DNA from: an uncultured Collinsella sp.
Lineage (GTDB): Bacteria > Actinomycetota > Coriobacteriia > Coriobacteriales > Coriobacteriaceae
DNA: 64,000 nucleotides
Assembly: GCA_900541675.1 (NCBI GenBank)
Contig: UQKU01000009.1
Location: 6,436 to 70,435, forward strand
Reading direction: 5' to 3'
A program made the translations under genes and the position numbers. The notes below the pieces were generated by a model. That model did not search any database, had not been told where the DNA came from, and worked only from the letters and a program-made list of their open reading frames with translations. Shown piece after piece: positions 27,433 to 35,353 of the stretch; position 1 is the first letter of the stretch, and every line of letters starts with the position of its first letter.

Positions 27433-28680
27433 CTAGATCAGGTCCTCCGCATCATCGAAGGCGTCGGTGTCGTGGACACCGCAGAAACGGGAGCCGGGAC
27501 GGGCCTGGTTGCGGCACTGGATGCCGTCCTCGGACACGTACTCGCAGCGACGGACGTCGTCGTCCTCCTCGTCACCGATCAAGTCGGCGGCGGGCTCCTC
27601 GTGAACGGGGACGTTCTTGAGGATGTCGGCGGCAAGGGTCTCGGACTTGATGTCGATGTGCCAGCCGGTCAGACGGGCGGCGAGGCGGGCGTTCTGGCCC
27701 TCCTTGCCGATGGCGAGCGAAAGCTGGTCGTCGGGCACGATAACGCCGGCGTAGGCCTTCTCCTCGTCGATGAGGACGCGGGTGACCTTGGCGGGCGACA
27801 GGGCGTTGGCGACGTAGACGGCCGGATCGGCATCCCACAGGATGACGTCGACGCGCTCGCCGCGAAGCTCGCCTACGACGGCACGAACACGGCTGCCCTT
27901 GGGACCGACGCAGGCGCCCACGGGATCCAGGCGATCGTCGAGCGAGTGGACGGCGACCTTGGAGCGCTGGCCGGGCTCGCGGGCGATCGACTTGATCTGG
28001 ACGGTGCCCTCATAGATCTCGGGCACCTCCTGCTCAAACAGACGACGCATGAGCTCGGGATGGGTGCGGGAGATGACGATCGGCGGACGGCTGTGCTCGC
28101 CGCGAACCGGCTGCAGGTTGGAGTTGGGGTCGCGGACGTCGATGATCACGGCCTTGATGTGCTGGTTGTGCAGATAGCGCTCGCCCATCGGACGCTCGTT
28201 GCGCTCGTTCTCGTAACGACGCTGGTCAAAATGCGGCAGCTCGGCCTCGACGCCATCGCGGATCTTGACGATCGTGAAGTCGGGCGTGGACTGCAGCACG
28301 GTACCGCTGATGAGGTCACCGATACGGCCGGAGAACTCCTCGTAGATCTGCTCGCGGGCGGAGTTGCGCACGATGGCGTTGATCTCGGCCTTGGCGTGCT
28401 GGGCGGCGATGCGGCTCGTGTTCTTGGGGGTGACGTCGATCTCCTCGAACTCGGTGAAGTTGCCCTCCTCGTCCATGGAATCGTCGATCGGCTCCAGACG
28501 GTAGACGTAGATCTTGCCGGTGGTGCGGTCGATGGTCACCTTGGCGCCCCACTCAAGATGCAAGATCTCGGCATAGCTCTTGGCGAGCGACTGCTCCAGG
28601 CGGTCGATCAGGTAGAGCTGGTCGATGTGCCTCTCCTGGCAAAGCTCCATCAGGGCGGACATCATGTCGGATGCTGCCAT
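27433..28680 (-). CDS. nusA: Transcription elongation/termination factor NusA with C-terminal Cys-rich module
   Basis: Binds RNA polymerase and modulates pausing, termination and antitermination. 415 residues: N-terminal domain, S1 domain (ISGTVLQSTPDFTIVKIRDG), and two KH domains (DPVGACVGPKGSRVRAVVGE, LSLAIGKEGQNARLAARLTG). The last 40 residues carry RCEYVSEDGIQCRNQARPGS then RFCGVHD: a Cys-x9-Cys...Cys-x2-His pattern that looks like a small zinc-binding element. The ylxR gene often found between nusA and infB is absent; the 91-base gap holds only a GGCACC/GGTGCC hairpin. Confidence 0.95.
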   Translation of the reverse strand: MAASDMMSALMELCQERHIDQLYLIDRLEQSLAKSYAEILHLEWGAKVTIDRTTGKIYVYRLEPIDDSMDEEGNFTEFEEIDVTPKNTSRIAAQHAKAEINAIVRNSAREQIYEEFSGRIGDLISGTVLQSTPDFTIVKIRDGVEAELPHFDQRRYENERNERPMGERYLHNQHIKAVIIDVRDPNSNLQPVRGEHSRPPIVISRTHPELMRRLFEQEVPEIYEGTVQIKSIAREPGQRSKVAVHSLDDRLDPVGACVGPKGSRVRAVVGELRGERVDVILWDADPAVYVANALSPAKVTRVLIDEEKAYAGVIVPDDQLSLAIGKEGQNARLAARLTGWHIDIKSETLAADILKNVPVHEEPAADLIGDEEDDDVRRCEYVSEDGIQCRNQARPGSRFCGVHDTDAFDDAEDLI

Positions 28681-28681
28681 G

Positions 28682-29176
28682 TTAGTTTCCTTCCTTCGCG
28701 GGCTTGAAGTCGTAGGTGGGCTTCAACTTACACTTTTTAACATCAGAGAAATCGAGGGTGACGGACTCGCCGTCCTCGAGCTCGAGGGTCACGTTCGTCT
28801 CGGTCGCGGCGGCAATCTTGCCGGAGTACTTGCGACGGCCCTCGGTGGCGGTGGAGGTGAGCTCGCAGTCCTCACCCACAAAGCGGGCAAAGTCGCGCGG
28901 GCGGCGCAGCGGGCGCGCCATACCCGGGCTCGACACCTCGAGCGTGTAGCTCGAAGAAATAGGGTCGAGCTCCTCGATCACGTCGCCGACCCACTTGGTA
29001 TTGGCCGTGACGTCGTTGAGCGACAGGCTCTGACCCTCGGCACCCTCGATACGCACACGCACGCAGGGGGCCTTGGTGGCGCCCACGAGCTCAACGTCGA
29101 CAATATCGACATCGTGCCGGGGAGCGACGGCCTCGAGCGCGTCGATGATCGCCTGCTCGGTCTTGGTCTTGACCAT
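28682..29176 (-). CDS. rimP: Ribosome maturation factor RimP
   Basis: Assists 30S assembly. 164 residues starting MVKTKTEQAIIDALEAVA behind GGAGGTG; family segments DVELVGATKAPCVRVRIEG, LEVSSPGMARPLRRPRDFAR and VTLDFSDVKKCKL. The start at 29176 is chosen by the ribosome site; the frame stays open upstream to 29512 but passes through the leader hairpin. First gene of the rimP-rpoD cluster, one base before nusA. Confidence 0.94.
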   Translation of the reverse strand: MVKTKTEQAIIDALEAVAPRHDVDIVDVELVGATKAPCVRVRIEGAEGQSLSLNDVTANTKWVGDVIEELDPISSSYTLEVSSPGMARPLRRPRDFARFVGEDCELTSTATEGRRKYSGKIAAATETNVTLELEDGESVTLDFSDVKKCKLKPTYDFKPAKEGN

Positions 29177-29199
29177 TGCGGCACCTCCATCCATACAAA

Positions 29200-29229
29200 A
29201 AAGAAGCGGGGTCGAAACCCCACTTCTTT
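29200..29229 (-). terminator. Terminator-like hairpin in the rimP leader (candidate attenuator)
   Basis: Stem of 12 pairs with one mismatch and a CGAA/TTCG loop (arms 29200-29212 and 29217-29229). On the minus strand it is followed by TTTTTTG and then, 16 bases on, by the rimP ribosome site. It lies downstream of a strong promoter and no minus-strand gene ends here, so it probably interrupts the rimP-nusA transcript itself. Confidence 0.7.
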
Positions 29230-29254
29230 CAATTACTACTTCATTTGCAAGCAA

Positions 29255-29283
29255 ACTATACCAATACCTGCGAAAACGTGCAA
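29255..29283 (-). promoter_or_regulatory. Sigma-70 promoter of the rimP-nusA-infB cluster
   Basis: On the minus strand TTGCAC (29278-29283), a 17-base spacer and TATAGT (29255-29260): near-consensus. Expected transcription start is near 29248, about 20 bases before the leader hairpin. Confidence 0.7.
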
Positions 29284-29545
29284 GCATCAAAGAAATTCGC
29301 AGGTCAGCGCGCCCACAGCTTCTCCACAAGAATAGGGCAATTAGGCGAGGACTCCTGTGCGGTGCTCCCCAAAAGCCCCAAAACGGGCCATGCGTCCCAG
29401 CGCGCCGACCGAATCGGGCCCTATGGGCATTCCATCCCTGGGCGCGCATCGGCCAGACTGCTCGTAAGGGACATTCTGGAACAGATAAGCCGTATTCACG
29501 CATAGACCGCACAACCTTCCGGATCCTCTACGGCAAGGAGACACC

Positions 29546-30118
29546 ATGAAACGCCCAGGCACCCTCTGCGCGACCGCGCTCGTCGTCGCCGCCTGCTCGT
29601 TCGCTCTGGCGGGCTGCAGCAACGTCGATGGTAAAACCGGACCATGCAGGCCGGATCTCGGCAGCACCAAAGCCATCGAGAAAACGACGCCTTCGGAGCG
29701 TTTCGACAAAATAGACGAAGATATAGTCGACCCCCAGGGCTTAGGTCCCGACCCTCAAGAACAGGTCCCCATCGACCTTGAGGCAGACGAGAACGTCCAT
29801 GTTACCTGCGTGGGCAAGGACACGGATGGCTACGGCGACGCCGTGTTGGTCTTTGCGGTGACAAACAACACCGATGCCGACATGATGTTTGGCGATGTTG
29901 ATGCTTATGCCTACGTCAACGGTGTCGTCCGCGACGTGCGCATGCGCCAGCCCGTCGCCGCAGGCGAAGAAGCGACCGCGATGCTCACCTTTGTAGGCAC
30001 CTTCGACGATCCGGACTTTGACGTGAACAACGACCTCAACGACATCTACCTCAACATCTGGATGTTCGAGGAGCAGACGGGCAATGTCTACTTTAGGGAC
30101 CTGGTACACATTCCGTAG
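29546..30118 (+). CDS. Putative lipoprotein of unknown function
   Basis: 190 residues. Signal peptide MKRPGTLCATALVVAACSF followed by lipobox LAGC, so lipid-anchored on the outer face of the membrane. The mature part has an acidic linker and a C-terminal domain (about 85-190) with YGDAVLVFAVTNNTDADMMF and GTFDDPDFDVNNDLND, reminiscent of beta-sandwich DUF4352/DUF5067-like lipoproteins. AAGGAG lies upstream of the ATG. A single gene between two minus-strand operons. Confidence 0.85.
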   Translation: MKRPGTLCATALVVAACSFALAGCSNVDGKTGPCRPDLGSTKAIEKTTPSERFDKIDEDIVDPQGLGPDPQEQVPIDLEADENVHVTCVGKDTDGYGDAVLVFAVTNNTDADMMFGDVDAYAYVNGVVRDVRMRQPVAAGEEATAMLTFVGTFDDPDFDVNNDLNDIYLNIWMFEEQTGNVYFRDLVHIP

Positions 30119-30161
30119 AGGGTGGCGCTAAGCGCCAGCCAAACGGGGCACACAGTGCAAA

Positions 30162-30193
30162 ACGAGGGGCGACCCAGCCGGATCGCCCCTCGT
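30162..30193. terminator. Bidirectional terminator between lipoprotein gene and leuS
   Basis: Perfect 11-bp stem (arms 30162-30172 and 30183-30193) with CTTTTG on the plus side and a short A/T flank on the other. It sits between the convergent ends of the lipoprotein gene and leuS. Confidence 0.8.
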
Positions 30194-30222
30194 CTTTTGT
30201 GCGTCAACTATGTGCGCGAGGT

Positions 30223-32799
30223 TTACTTAACCACCAGGTTGACCAGCTTGCCGGGCACGCAGATGGCCTTGACGACCGTCTTGCCCTCGGTCCACTTGGT
30301 GACAGCAGCCTCGGCGGCAGCCTGCATTTCCTCGTTGGAGGCATCGCGGGCCACGTCAATGCGGCCGCGGACCTTGCCGAGCACCTGGACGACGATCTGC
30401 ACCGTGTCCTCGATGGACTCGGCCAGGTCGAACTCGGGCCAGGCGGCGGTGTAGGCGTTGCCCTCGCAGCCGAGCGCCTCGTGCCAAAGCTCGTCGGCCC
30501 AGAACGGGCAGATGGGCGCCAGGACGCTCACGATGTCCTTGGCCACGCCGTAGCACAGGGCCTTGTCGCGGTCAGCACCCTCGGTGGCGTTGAGGTAGGC
30601 GCTCGCCGCGTTGACGAGCTCCATGACGGCCGAGATCGCGGTGTTGAACTGGCCACGGTCGAAGTCCTCGGTGCACTTGGCGATGGTGCGGTGACGCTCG
30701 CGGTAGAGCTTCATCGCGGTCTCGTCGAGCACGGACTTGTCGAAGGCCACGTTGGCGTCACCCGACTGGACGAGCTGCCACACGATACGCCAGGCGCGCT
30801 TGATAAAGCGGTTGGCGCCCTCGACGGCCTTGGGATCCCAGTCGAAGTCCTTCTCGGGCGGGGCGATAAACAGGATCGCCAGACGCATGGTGTCGGCGCC
30901 GTAGGGCTCGATAACCGAGCTCGGGGGCACAACGTTGCCCTTGGACTTGGACATGGTGTCGCCGTTCTCGTCCTTGACCATGCCCTGGCACAGCAGGTTG
31001 GTGAAGGGCTCGTCCACGCTCAGCAGACCCAGGTCGCGCAGCGCCTTGGTAAAGAAGCGGCTGTAGAGCAGGTGCAAAATGGCGTGCTCGATGCCACCAA
31101 TGTAGTTATCGACGGGCATCCAACGGTCTGCCGCCTCGCGGGAGAAGGGCAGCTCGGTGTTGTGCGGGTCGGTATAGCGCAGGTAATACCAGCTGGAGCA
31201 GGTGAAGGTGTCCATGGTATCGGTCTCGCGCTTGGCCGGGCGACCGCAGACCGGGCAGGTGGTCTCGTAGAAGTCCTTGCACTCGGCGAGGGTCTCGCCA
31301 GCGCCCAGGTCCAGGTTCTCCGGCAGCGTCACCGGGAGCTGATCCTCGGGCACGGGCACGATGCCGCAGTGCTCGCAGTGGATGGCCGGGATGGGGTTGC
31401 CCCAATAGCGTTGACGGCTGATGAGCCAGTCGCGCAGGCGGAACTCGACCTTGCGACGACCGAAGCCCATGGCCTCGAGGTCGGCCACGATGGCAGCCTC
31501 GCCCTCGGAGTGCTTACCACCGCGCATGCCGGTGTACTTGCCGGACTGGACGAGCGTGCCCTCGGCAGCGTGAGCACAATCCCAGTCGACGGTCTCGGCA
31601 TGGAAGGTATCGATGGTCTCACCGCTGGCCTCGACGGCAGCGCGGTCGTCATCGTCCAGGATGATCGGCACGATCGGCAGGTCGTACTTGCGGGCAAACT
31701 CAAAGTCGCGCTGGTCGCCACAGGGAACGGCCATGACGGCGCCGGTGCCGTAGTCGGCAACGACATAATCGGCAACCCACACGGGGACCTTCTCGCCGTT
31801 GACGGGGTTCACCACGTAGCGGCCGGTGAAGGCACCGTGCTTCTCGAGAGTGCCCTGGGCACGCTCGACGGCAGAGATGTGCTTGGAGTCCTCGACGATC
31901 TTGGTGACGGCCTCCTCGTACTCCGTGCCCTCGACGAGCTCGTGCAGACGAGCGTACTCGGGAGCCAGGACAAAGAAGGACACGCCAAACAGGGTGTCGG
32001 CACGCGTGGTGAATACGGTGATCTTGCCCTCGTCGCCCTCGATGGGCTCGCCATTCTGGTCGCACAGGGTAAAGTCAACCTCGGCGCCCTCGGAGCGGCC
32101 GATCCAGTTGGCCTGCATCTGCTTGACGCGCTCGGGCCAGCCGGGGAGCTTCTCCAGGTCGTCGAGCAGCTCCTGGGAGTACTCGGTAATCTTGAAGTAC
32201 CACTGCTCAAGGTCGCGCTTCTCGGGCTCGGTGCCGCAGCGCCAGCACTTGCCCTCGGTGACCTGCTCGTTGGCCAGAACGGTCTTGCAGTTAGGGCACC
32301 AGTTGACCGGGTTCTTCTTGCGGTAGACCAGGCCCTTTTCCCACAGCTTCTCAAAGATCCACTGACCCCAGCGGTAGTAGTCGGGGCTGCAGGTCTTGAC
32401 CATGCGATCCAGATCGTAGGAGAAGCCCATGCGCTTCATCGTGGCGAGCGCCTGGTCCATATTCTTATACGTCCAGGCGGCAGCCTGCGTGTTGTGCTTG
32501 ATGGCGGCGTTCTCGGCGGGCAGGCCAAAGGCGTCAAAGCCGATGGGATGCAGCACGTCAAAGCCGCGCATGCGGGCCTGACGGGCCATGGCATCGCCGA
32601 TGGTATAGTTGCGCGCGTGGCCCATGTGCAGGTCACCCGACGGATACGGGAACATCTCGAGCACATACTTTTTAGGCTTACTGTCGTCGGTGTCGACGGC
32701 AAAGAGGTCGGAGTCCTCCCAGGCCTTCATCCACTTGGACTCAATGGCCTGCGCGTCGTAGGCAGGGATCTCGTCCTTATGATCTGTGCAATCGCACAT
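30223..32799 (-). CDS. leuS: Leucyl-tRNA synthetase
   Basis: Charges tRNA-Leu; class I synthetase. 858 residues. HIGH-type motif SGDLHMGHARNYTIGD (about 56-71), a zinc-binding-type cluster CPNCKTVLANEQ with CWRCG, the CP1 editing domain in the middle (VVADYGTGAVMAVPCGDQRD), MSKSKGNVV for the KMSKS loop, and the C-terminal anticodon-binding domain. No T-box is recognisable in the leader; instead there is a large inverted repeat. Confidence 0.97.
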   Translation of the reverse strand: MCDCTDHKDEIPAYDAQAIESKWMKAWEDSDLFAVDTDDSKPKKYVLEMFPYPSGDLHMGHARNYTIGDAMARQARMRGFDVLHPIGFDAFGLPAENAAIKHNTQAAAWTYKNMDQALATMKRMGFSYDLDRMVKTCSPDYYRWGQWIFEKLWEKGLVYRKKNPVNWCPNCKTVLANEQVTEGKCWRCGTEPEKRDLEQWYFKITEYSQELLDDLEKLPGWPERVKQMQANWIGRSEGAEVDFTLCDQNGEPIEGDEGKITVFTTRADTLFGVSFFVLAPEYARLHELVEGTEYEEAVTKIVEDSKHISAVERAQGTLEKHGAFTGRYVVNPVNGEKVPVWVADYVVADYGTGAVMAVPCGDQRDFEFARKYDLPIVPIILDDDDRAAVEASGETIDTFHAETVDWDCAHAAEGTLVQSGKYTGMRGGKHSEGEAAIVADLEAMGFGRRKVEFRLRDWLISRQRYWGNPIPAIHCEHCGIVPVPEDQLPVTLPENLDLGAGETLAECKDFYETTCPVCGRPAKRETDTMDTFTCSSWYYLRYTDPHNTELPFSREAADRWMPVDNYIGGIEHAILHLLYSRFFTKALRDLGLLSVDEPFTNLLCQGMVKDENGDTMSKSKGNVVPPSSVIEPYGADTMRLAILFIAPPEKDFDWDPKAVEGANRFIKRAWRIVWQLVQSGDANVAFDKSVLDETAMKLYRERHRTIAKCTEDFDRGQFNTAISAVMELVNAASAYLNATEGADRDKALCYGVAKDIVSVLAPICPFWADELWHEALGCEGNAYTAAWPEFDLAESIEDTVQIVVQVLGKVRGRIDVARDASNEEMQAAAEAAVTKWTEGKTVVKAICVPGKLVNLVVK

Positions 32800-32822
32800 A
32801 TCAGCTCCTTTAATCTTAGCTG

Positions 32823-32941
32823 GGGTCGGGCGGCTTGGCTTTATTCGCTACTGCGGACAGTCCTGCGCAAGACGAAGAGCACATTAAGTGCTCTTCTTTG
32901 CGTGCGGAACTTGTAGCGAACAAAGCCAAGCCGCCCGACCC
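32823..32941 (-). repeat. Long inverted repeat in the leuS leader
   Basis: Arms 32823-32851 and 32913-32941 pair over 29 bases with one mismatch. Inside is a second perfect 9-bp hairpin (32874-32882 with 32888-32896). The structure ends 24 bases before the leuS start codon. It could be a palindromic mobile unit or a regulatory leader. Confidence 0.8.
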
Positions 32942-32975
32942 TAAGGTTAACTTGACTGATGATAGCAAATACGAC

Positions 32976-33010
32976 AAGCGAGATGCCTGCGACTTGCAGG
33001 CATCTCGCTT
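32976..33010. terminator. Perfect 15-bp hairpin between guaB and leuS
   Basis: Arms 32976-32990 and 32996-33010 with a 5-base loop. Likely the terminator of guaB transcripts (minus strand); TTTATC follows on the plus side. Confidence 0.65.
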
Positions 33011-33071
33011 TATCTAAATAACGTGGTTGTGAATCAACCGCTATCTGTTATCCGCCCAAGCATGGTCGGGT

Positions 33072-33164
33072 TTTCCAAGTGCCGCAGATTGCCGTGAAAG
33101 AGGAGCGACGCGTACTTTGGTACGCGAGCGACGGTTTGAACGGCAAGGTGCGGTGCTTGGGAAA
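33072..33164. repeat. Imperfect long palindrome downstream of guaB
   Basis: Two arms of about 44 bases (33072-33115, 33120-33164) pair imperfectly around a perfect CGCGTAC/GTACGCG core with a TTTG loop. It lies 6 bases after the guaB stop. This may be a dispersed palindromic element rather than a simple terminator. Confidence 0.6.
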
Positions 33165-33169
33165 GCCGC

Positions 33170-34681
33170 TTATCGATAGGAAACGCTCTGCTGGGAGTCC
33201 TTGACGACAACGTCGTGGGCGCCGCCTTCGACGATCGAGGTCGAGCTCACCAGGGTCAGGCGTGCCTTTTCCTGGAGCTCGGGGATCGAGAGGGCACCAC
33301 AGTTGCACATCGTGGACTTGACCTTGTAGAGCGTGCCGCCCACGCCGTCCTTGAGGGAGCCGGCATAGGGAACGTAGGAGTCGACGCCCTCGACGAAGCT
33401 GAGCTTCGCGGCACCACCCAGGTCGTAGCGCTGCCAGTTGCGGGCACGCGCAGAACCCTCGCCCCAGTATTCCTTCATGTACTGACCGTTCACATTGACG
33501 CGCTCGGTCGGGCTCTCGTCGAAGCGGGCGAAGTAGCGGCCTAGCATCATAAAGTCGGCACCCATGGCAAGGGCGAGCGTCATGTGGTAGTCGTAGACGA
33601 TGCCACCGTCGGAGCACACGGGCACGTAGACACCAGTCTCCTCGTAGTACTCGTCACGGGCGCGGCAGACGTCGATCAGCGCGGTGGCCTGGCCACGGCC
33701 GATGCCCTTGGTCTCACGGGTGATGCAGATGGAACCGCCGCCGATACCGACCTTGATGAAGTCGGCACCGCAGTCGGCCAAGAAGCGGAAGCCCTCGGCG
33801 TCGACGACGTTACCGGCACCGACCTTGACGTCCTCGCCATAGTTGGCGCGGATCCACTCGATGGTGCGCTTCTGCCACTCGCTGAAGCCCTCGGAAGAGT
33901 CGATGCACAGGACATCGGCGCCGGCCTCGATGAGCAGCGGCACGCGCTCGGCATAGTCGCGGGTGTTGATACCGGCGCCGACCATGTAGCGCTTGTCGCT
34001 ATCGAGCAGCTCGTTGGGGTTGGTCTTGTGGCTGTCGTAGTCCTTGCGGAAGACGATGCCCATAAGGTGATCGTTGTCGTCGACGATGGGCAGGGCGTTG
34101 AGCTTATTGTCCCAGATGACGTCGTTGGCAACCTTGAGGCTGATGTTCTTGTCGCCCACGATGAGCTGCTCACGCGGGGTCATGAACTCGGAGACCTTCG
34201 TCTGGTGGTCATCGCGGCTGGGGCGATAGTCACGGCTGGTGACGATGCCCAGGAGCTTACCCTTGGGAGTGCCGTCGTCGGTAACCGGCATGGTGGAATG
34301 ACCGGTCTTCTCCTTGAGCTCGATGACCTGCTCCATGGTCATGTCGGGGGTCAGCGTGGAATCGGACTGAACGAAGCCAGCCTTGTGATCCTTGACGGCC
34401 TTGACCATAGCGGCCTCGGACTCGGCGCTCTGGGAACCGTAAATGAAGGACAGGCCACCCTCGGTAGCGAGCGCGACACCCATGTCGACGCCCGAGACGG
34501 ACTGCATGATAGCGGAAACCATGGGGATGTTCAGGGTGATTGCCGGCTTCTCACCGCGCTTAAAGCGGGTTAGCGGCGTCTTAAGAGAGACGTTGTTGGG
34601 GATGCACTGCGAGGACGAGTAACCAGGGACCAGCAGATACTCCGAAAACGTGTGGGACTCACCGGGAAAGAACGTAGCCAT
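33170..34681 (-). CDS. guaB: IMP dehydrogenase
   Basis: Oxidises IMP to XMP, the rate-limiting step of GMP synthesis. 503 residues. TIM barrel interrupted by two CBS domains (about 105-230: GHSTMPVTDDGTPKGKLLGI and KLNALPIVDDNDHLMGIVF), catalytic cysteine loop GIGGGSICITRETKG, then GGIVYDYHMTLALAMGADF. The catalytic loop has GGGSICITRE instead of the commoner GPGSICTTR, as in a minority of bacterial IMPDHs. Confidence 0.94.
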   Translation of the reverse strand: MATFFPGESHTFSEYLLVPGYSSSQCIPNNVSLKTPLTRFKRGEKPAITLNIPMVSAIMQSVSGVDMGVALATEGGLSFIYGSQSAESEAAMVKAVKDHKAGFVQSDSTLTPDMTMEQVIELKEKTGHSTMPVTDDGTPKGKLLGIVTSRDYRPSRDDHQTKVSEFMTPREQLIVGDKNISLKVANDVIWDNKLNALPIVDDNDHLMGIVFRKDYDSHKTNPNELLDSDKRYMVGAGINTRDYAERVPLLIEAGADVLCIDSSEGFSEWQKRTIEWIRANYGEDVKVGAGNVVDAEGFRFLADCGADFIKVGIGGGSICITRETKGIGRGQATALIDVCRARDEYYEETGVYVPVCSDGGIVYDYHMTLALAMGADFMMLGRYFARFDESPTERVNVNGQYMKEYWGEGSARARNWQRYDLGGAAKLSFVEGVDSYVPYAGSLKDGVGGTLYKVKSTMCNCGALSIPELQEKARLTLVSSTSIVEGGAHDVVVKDSQQSVSYR

Positions 34682-34760
34682 GTTTCTCCTTTTTCCATGC
34701 GACCGGTCGGCTGCAGGCCTCGTAGGACCCAGCCCAACCTTGGGCGCCCAATACTGGGGA

Positions 34761-34789
34761 AGTATCTTAACGCACTTTGACTGCTACAA
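34761..34789 (-). promoter_or_regulatory. Probable guaB promoter
   Basis: On the minus strand TTGTAG (34784-34789), 17-base spacer, GATACT (34761-34766), about 80 bases before the guaB start. Partial match to sigma-70 consensus. Confidence 0.45.
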
Positions 34790-34865
34790 TGCATGATTTA
34801 AGAAGAGCACACGAGGGTTTGACGCTGGCATTGCGTTTGCCCAGCAAACACTTTAGCGGGGAGAC

Positions 34866-35219
34866 GTGGAGCGTATGAAGTACAAGACGACGGCAAAGCT
34901 GGTCATTCAAGCGTGCGACAAGGATCTGCCGGGCGTCTTCGGCCACGGCTGTGTCTTGCTGCTGCAAGGTATCGCCCGCGAACACTCGCTCAACCGTGCC
35001 GCCAAGAGCATGGGCATGGCGTATTCCAAGGCCTGGCGTATCGTAAACGAGGCAGAAGGCCAGCTGGGATGCAAGCTCATCGAGCGAGACGGAGCCCGCG
35101 GATCCACGCTCACCCCCGCCGGCGAGCGAGCCATCGAAGTCTACGAGACGTTGCAGGGCGAGATCAACAACGTCATCGCCACCAAAGCCAACGACCTCAT
35201 CGCCAGCATCAAAAAGTAG
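34866..35219 (+). CDS. ModE-type winged-helix regulator (DNA-binding domain only)
   Basis: 117 residues from a GTG at 34866 (ATG at 34875 is an alternative, MKYKTTAKLV). The middle carries the LysR/ModE N-terminal helix-turn-helix (AREHSLNRAAKSMGMAYSKA, WRIVNEAEGQLGCKLIERD, GSTLTPAGERAI). No effector domain follows, so it resembles stand-alone ModE-like HTH proteins linked to molybdenum or metal transport. No transporter genes are nearby; its target is unknown. Confidence 0.82.
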   Translation: MERMKYKTTAKLVIQACDKDLPGVFGHGCVLLLQGIAREHSLNRAAKSMGMAYSKAWRIVNEAEGQLGCKLIERDGARGSTLTPAGERAIEVYETLQGEINNVIATKANDLIASIKK

Positions 35220-35260
35220 CTAATTTGGGACGGGGCTTTTTTAGCTGCACAACCCCTTCT

Positions 35261-35335
35261 CATAAGTTGCGGTGAAATAGGGACTGTTTATGCGGTTAAA
35301 GCCGTAAATCAATCCATATTTCACCGCAACTTATG
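35261..35335. repeat. 75-bp element with 19-bp perfect inverted ends
   Basis: CATAAGTTGCGGTGAAATA at 35261-35279 is repeated inverted at 35317-35335, enclosing 37 bases. Lies between the ModE-like gene and the PLP-type gene. Looks like a small palindromic element (MITE- or REP-like); could also act as a bidirectional terminator. Confidence 0.6.
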
Positions 35336-35353
35336 AAGACGAGGATGATTTAG

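Noticed and set aside
30199..32916. Plus-strand open frame of 905 codons opposite leuS
   Set aside because: Antisense shadow of leuS, with the same artefactual composition.
32800..33010. T-box riboswitch upstream of leuS
   Set aside because: No T-box consensus (GGTGG region) or specifier loop could be recognised; only hairpins and a long inverted repeat.
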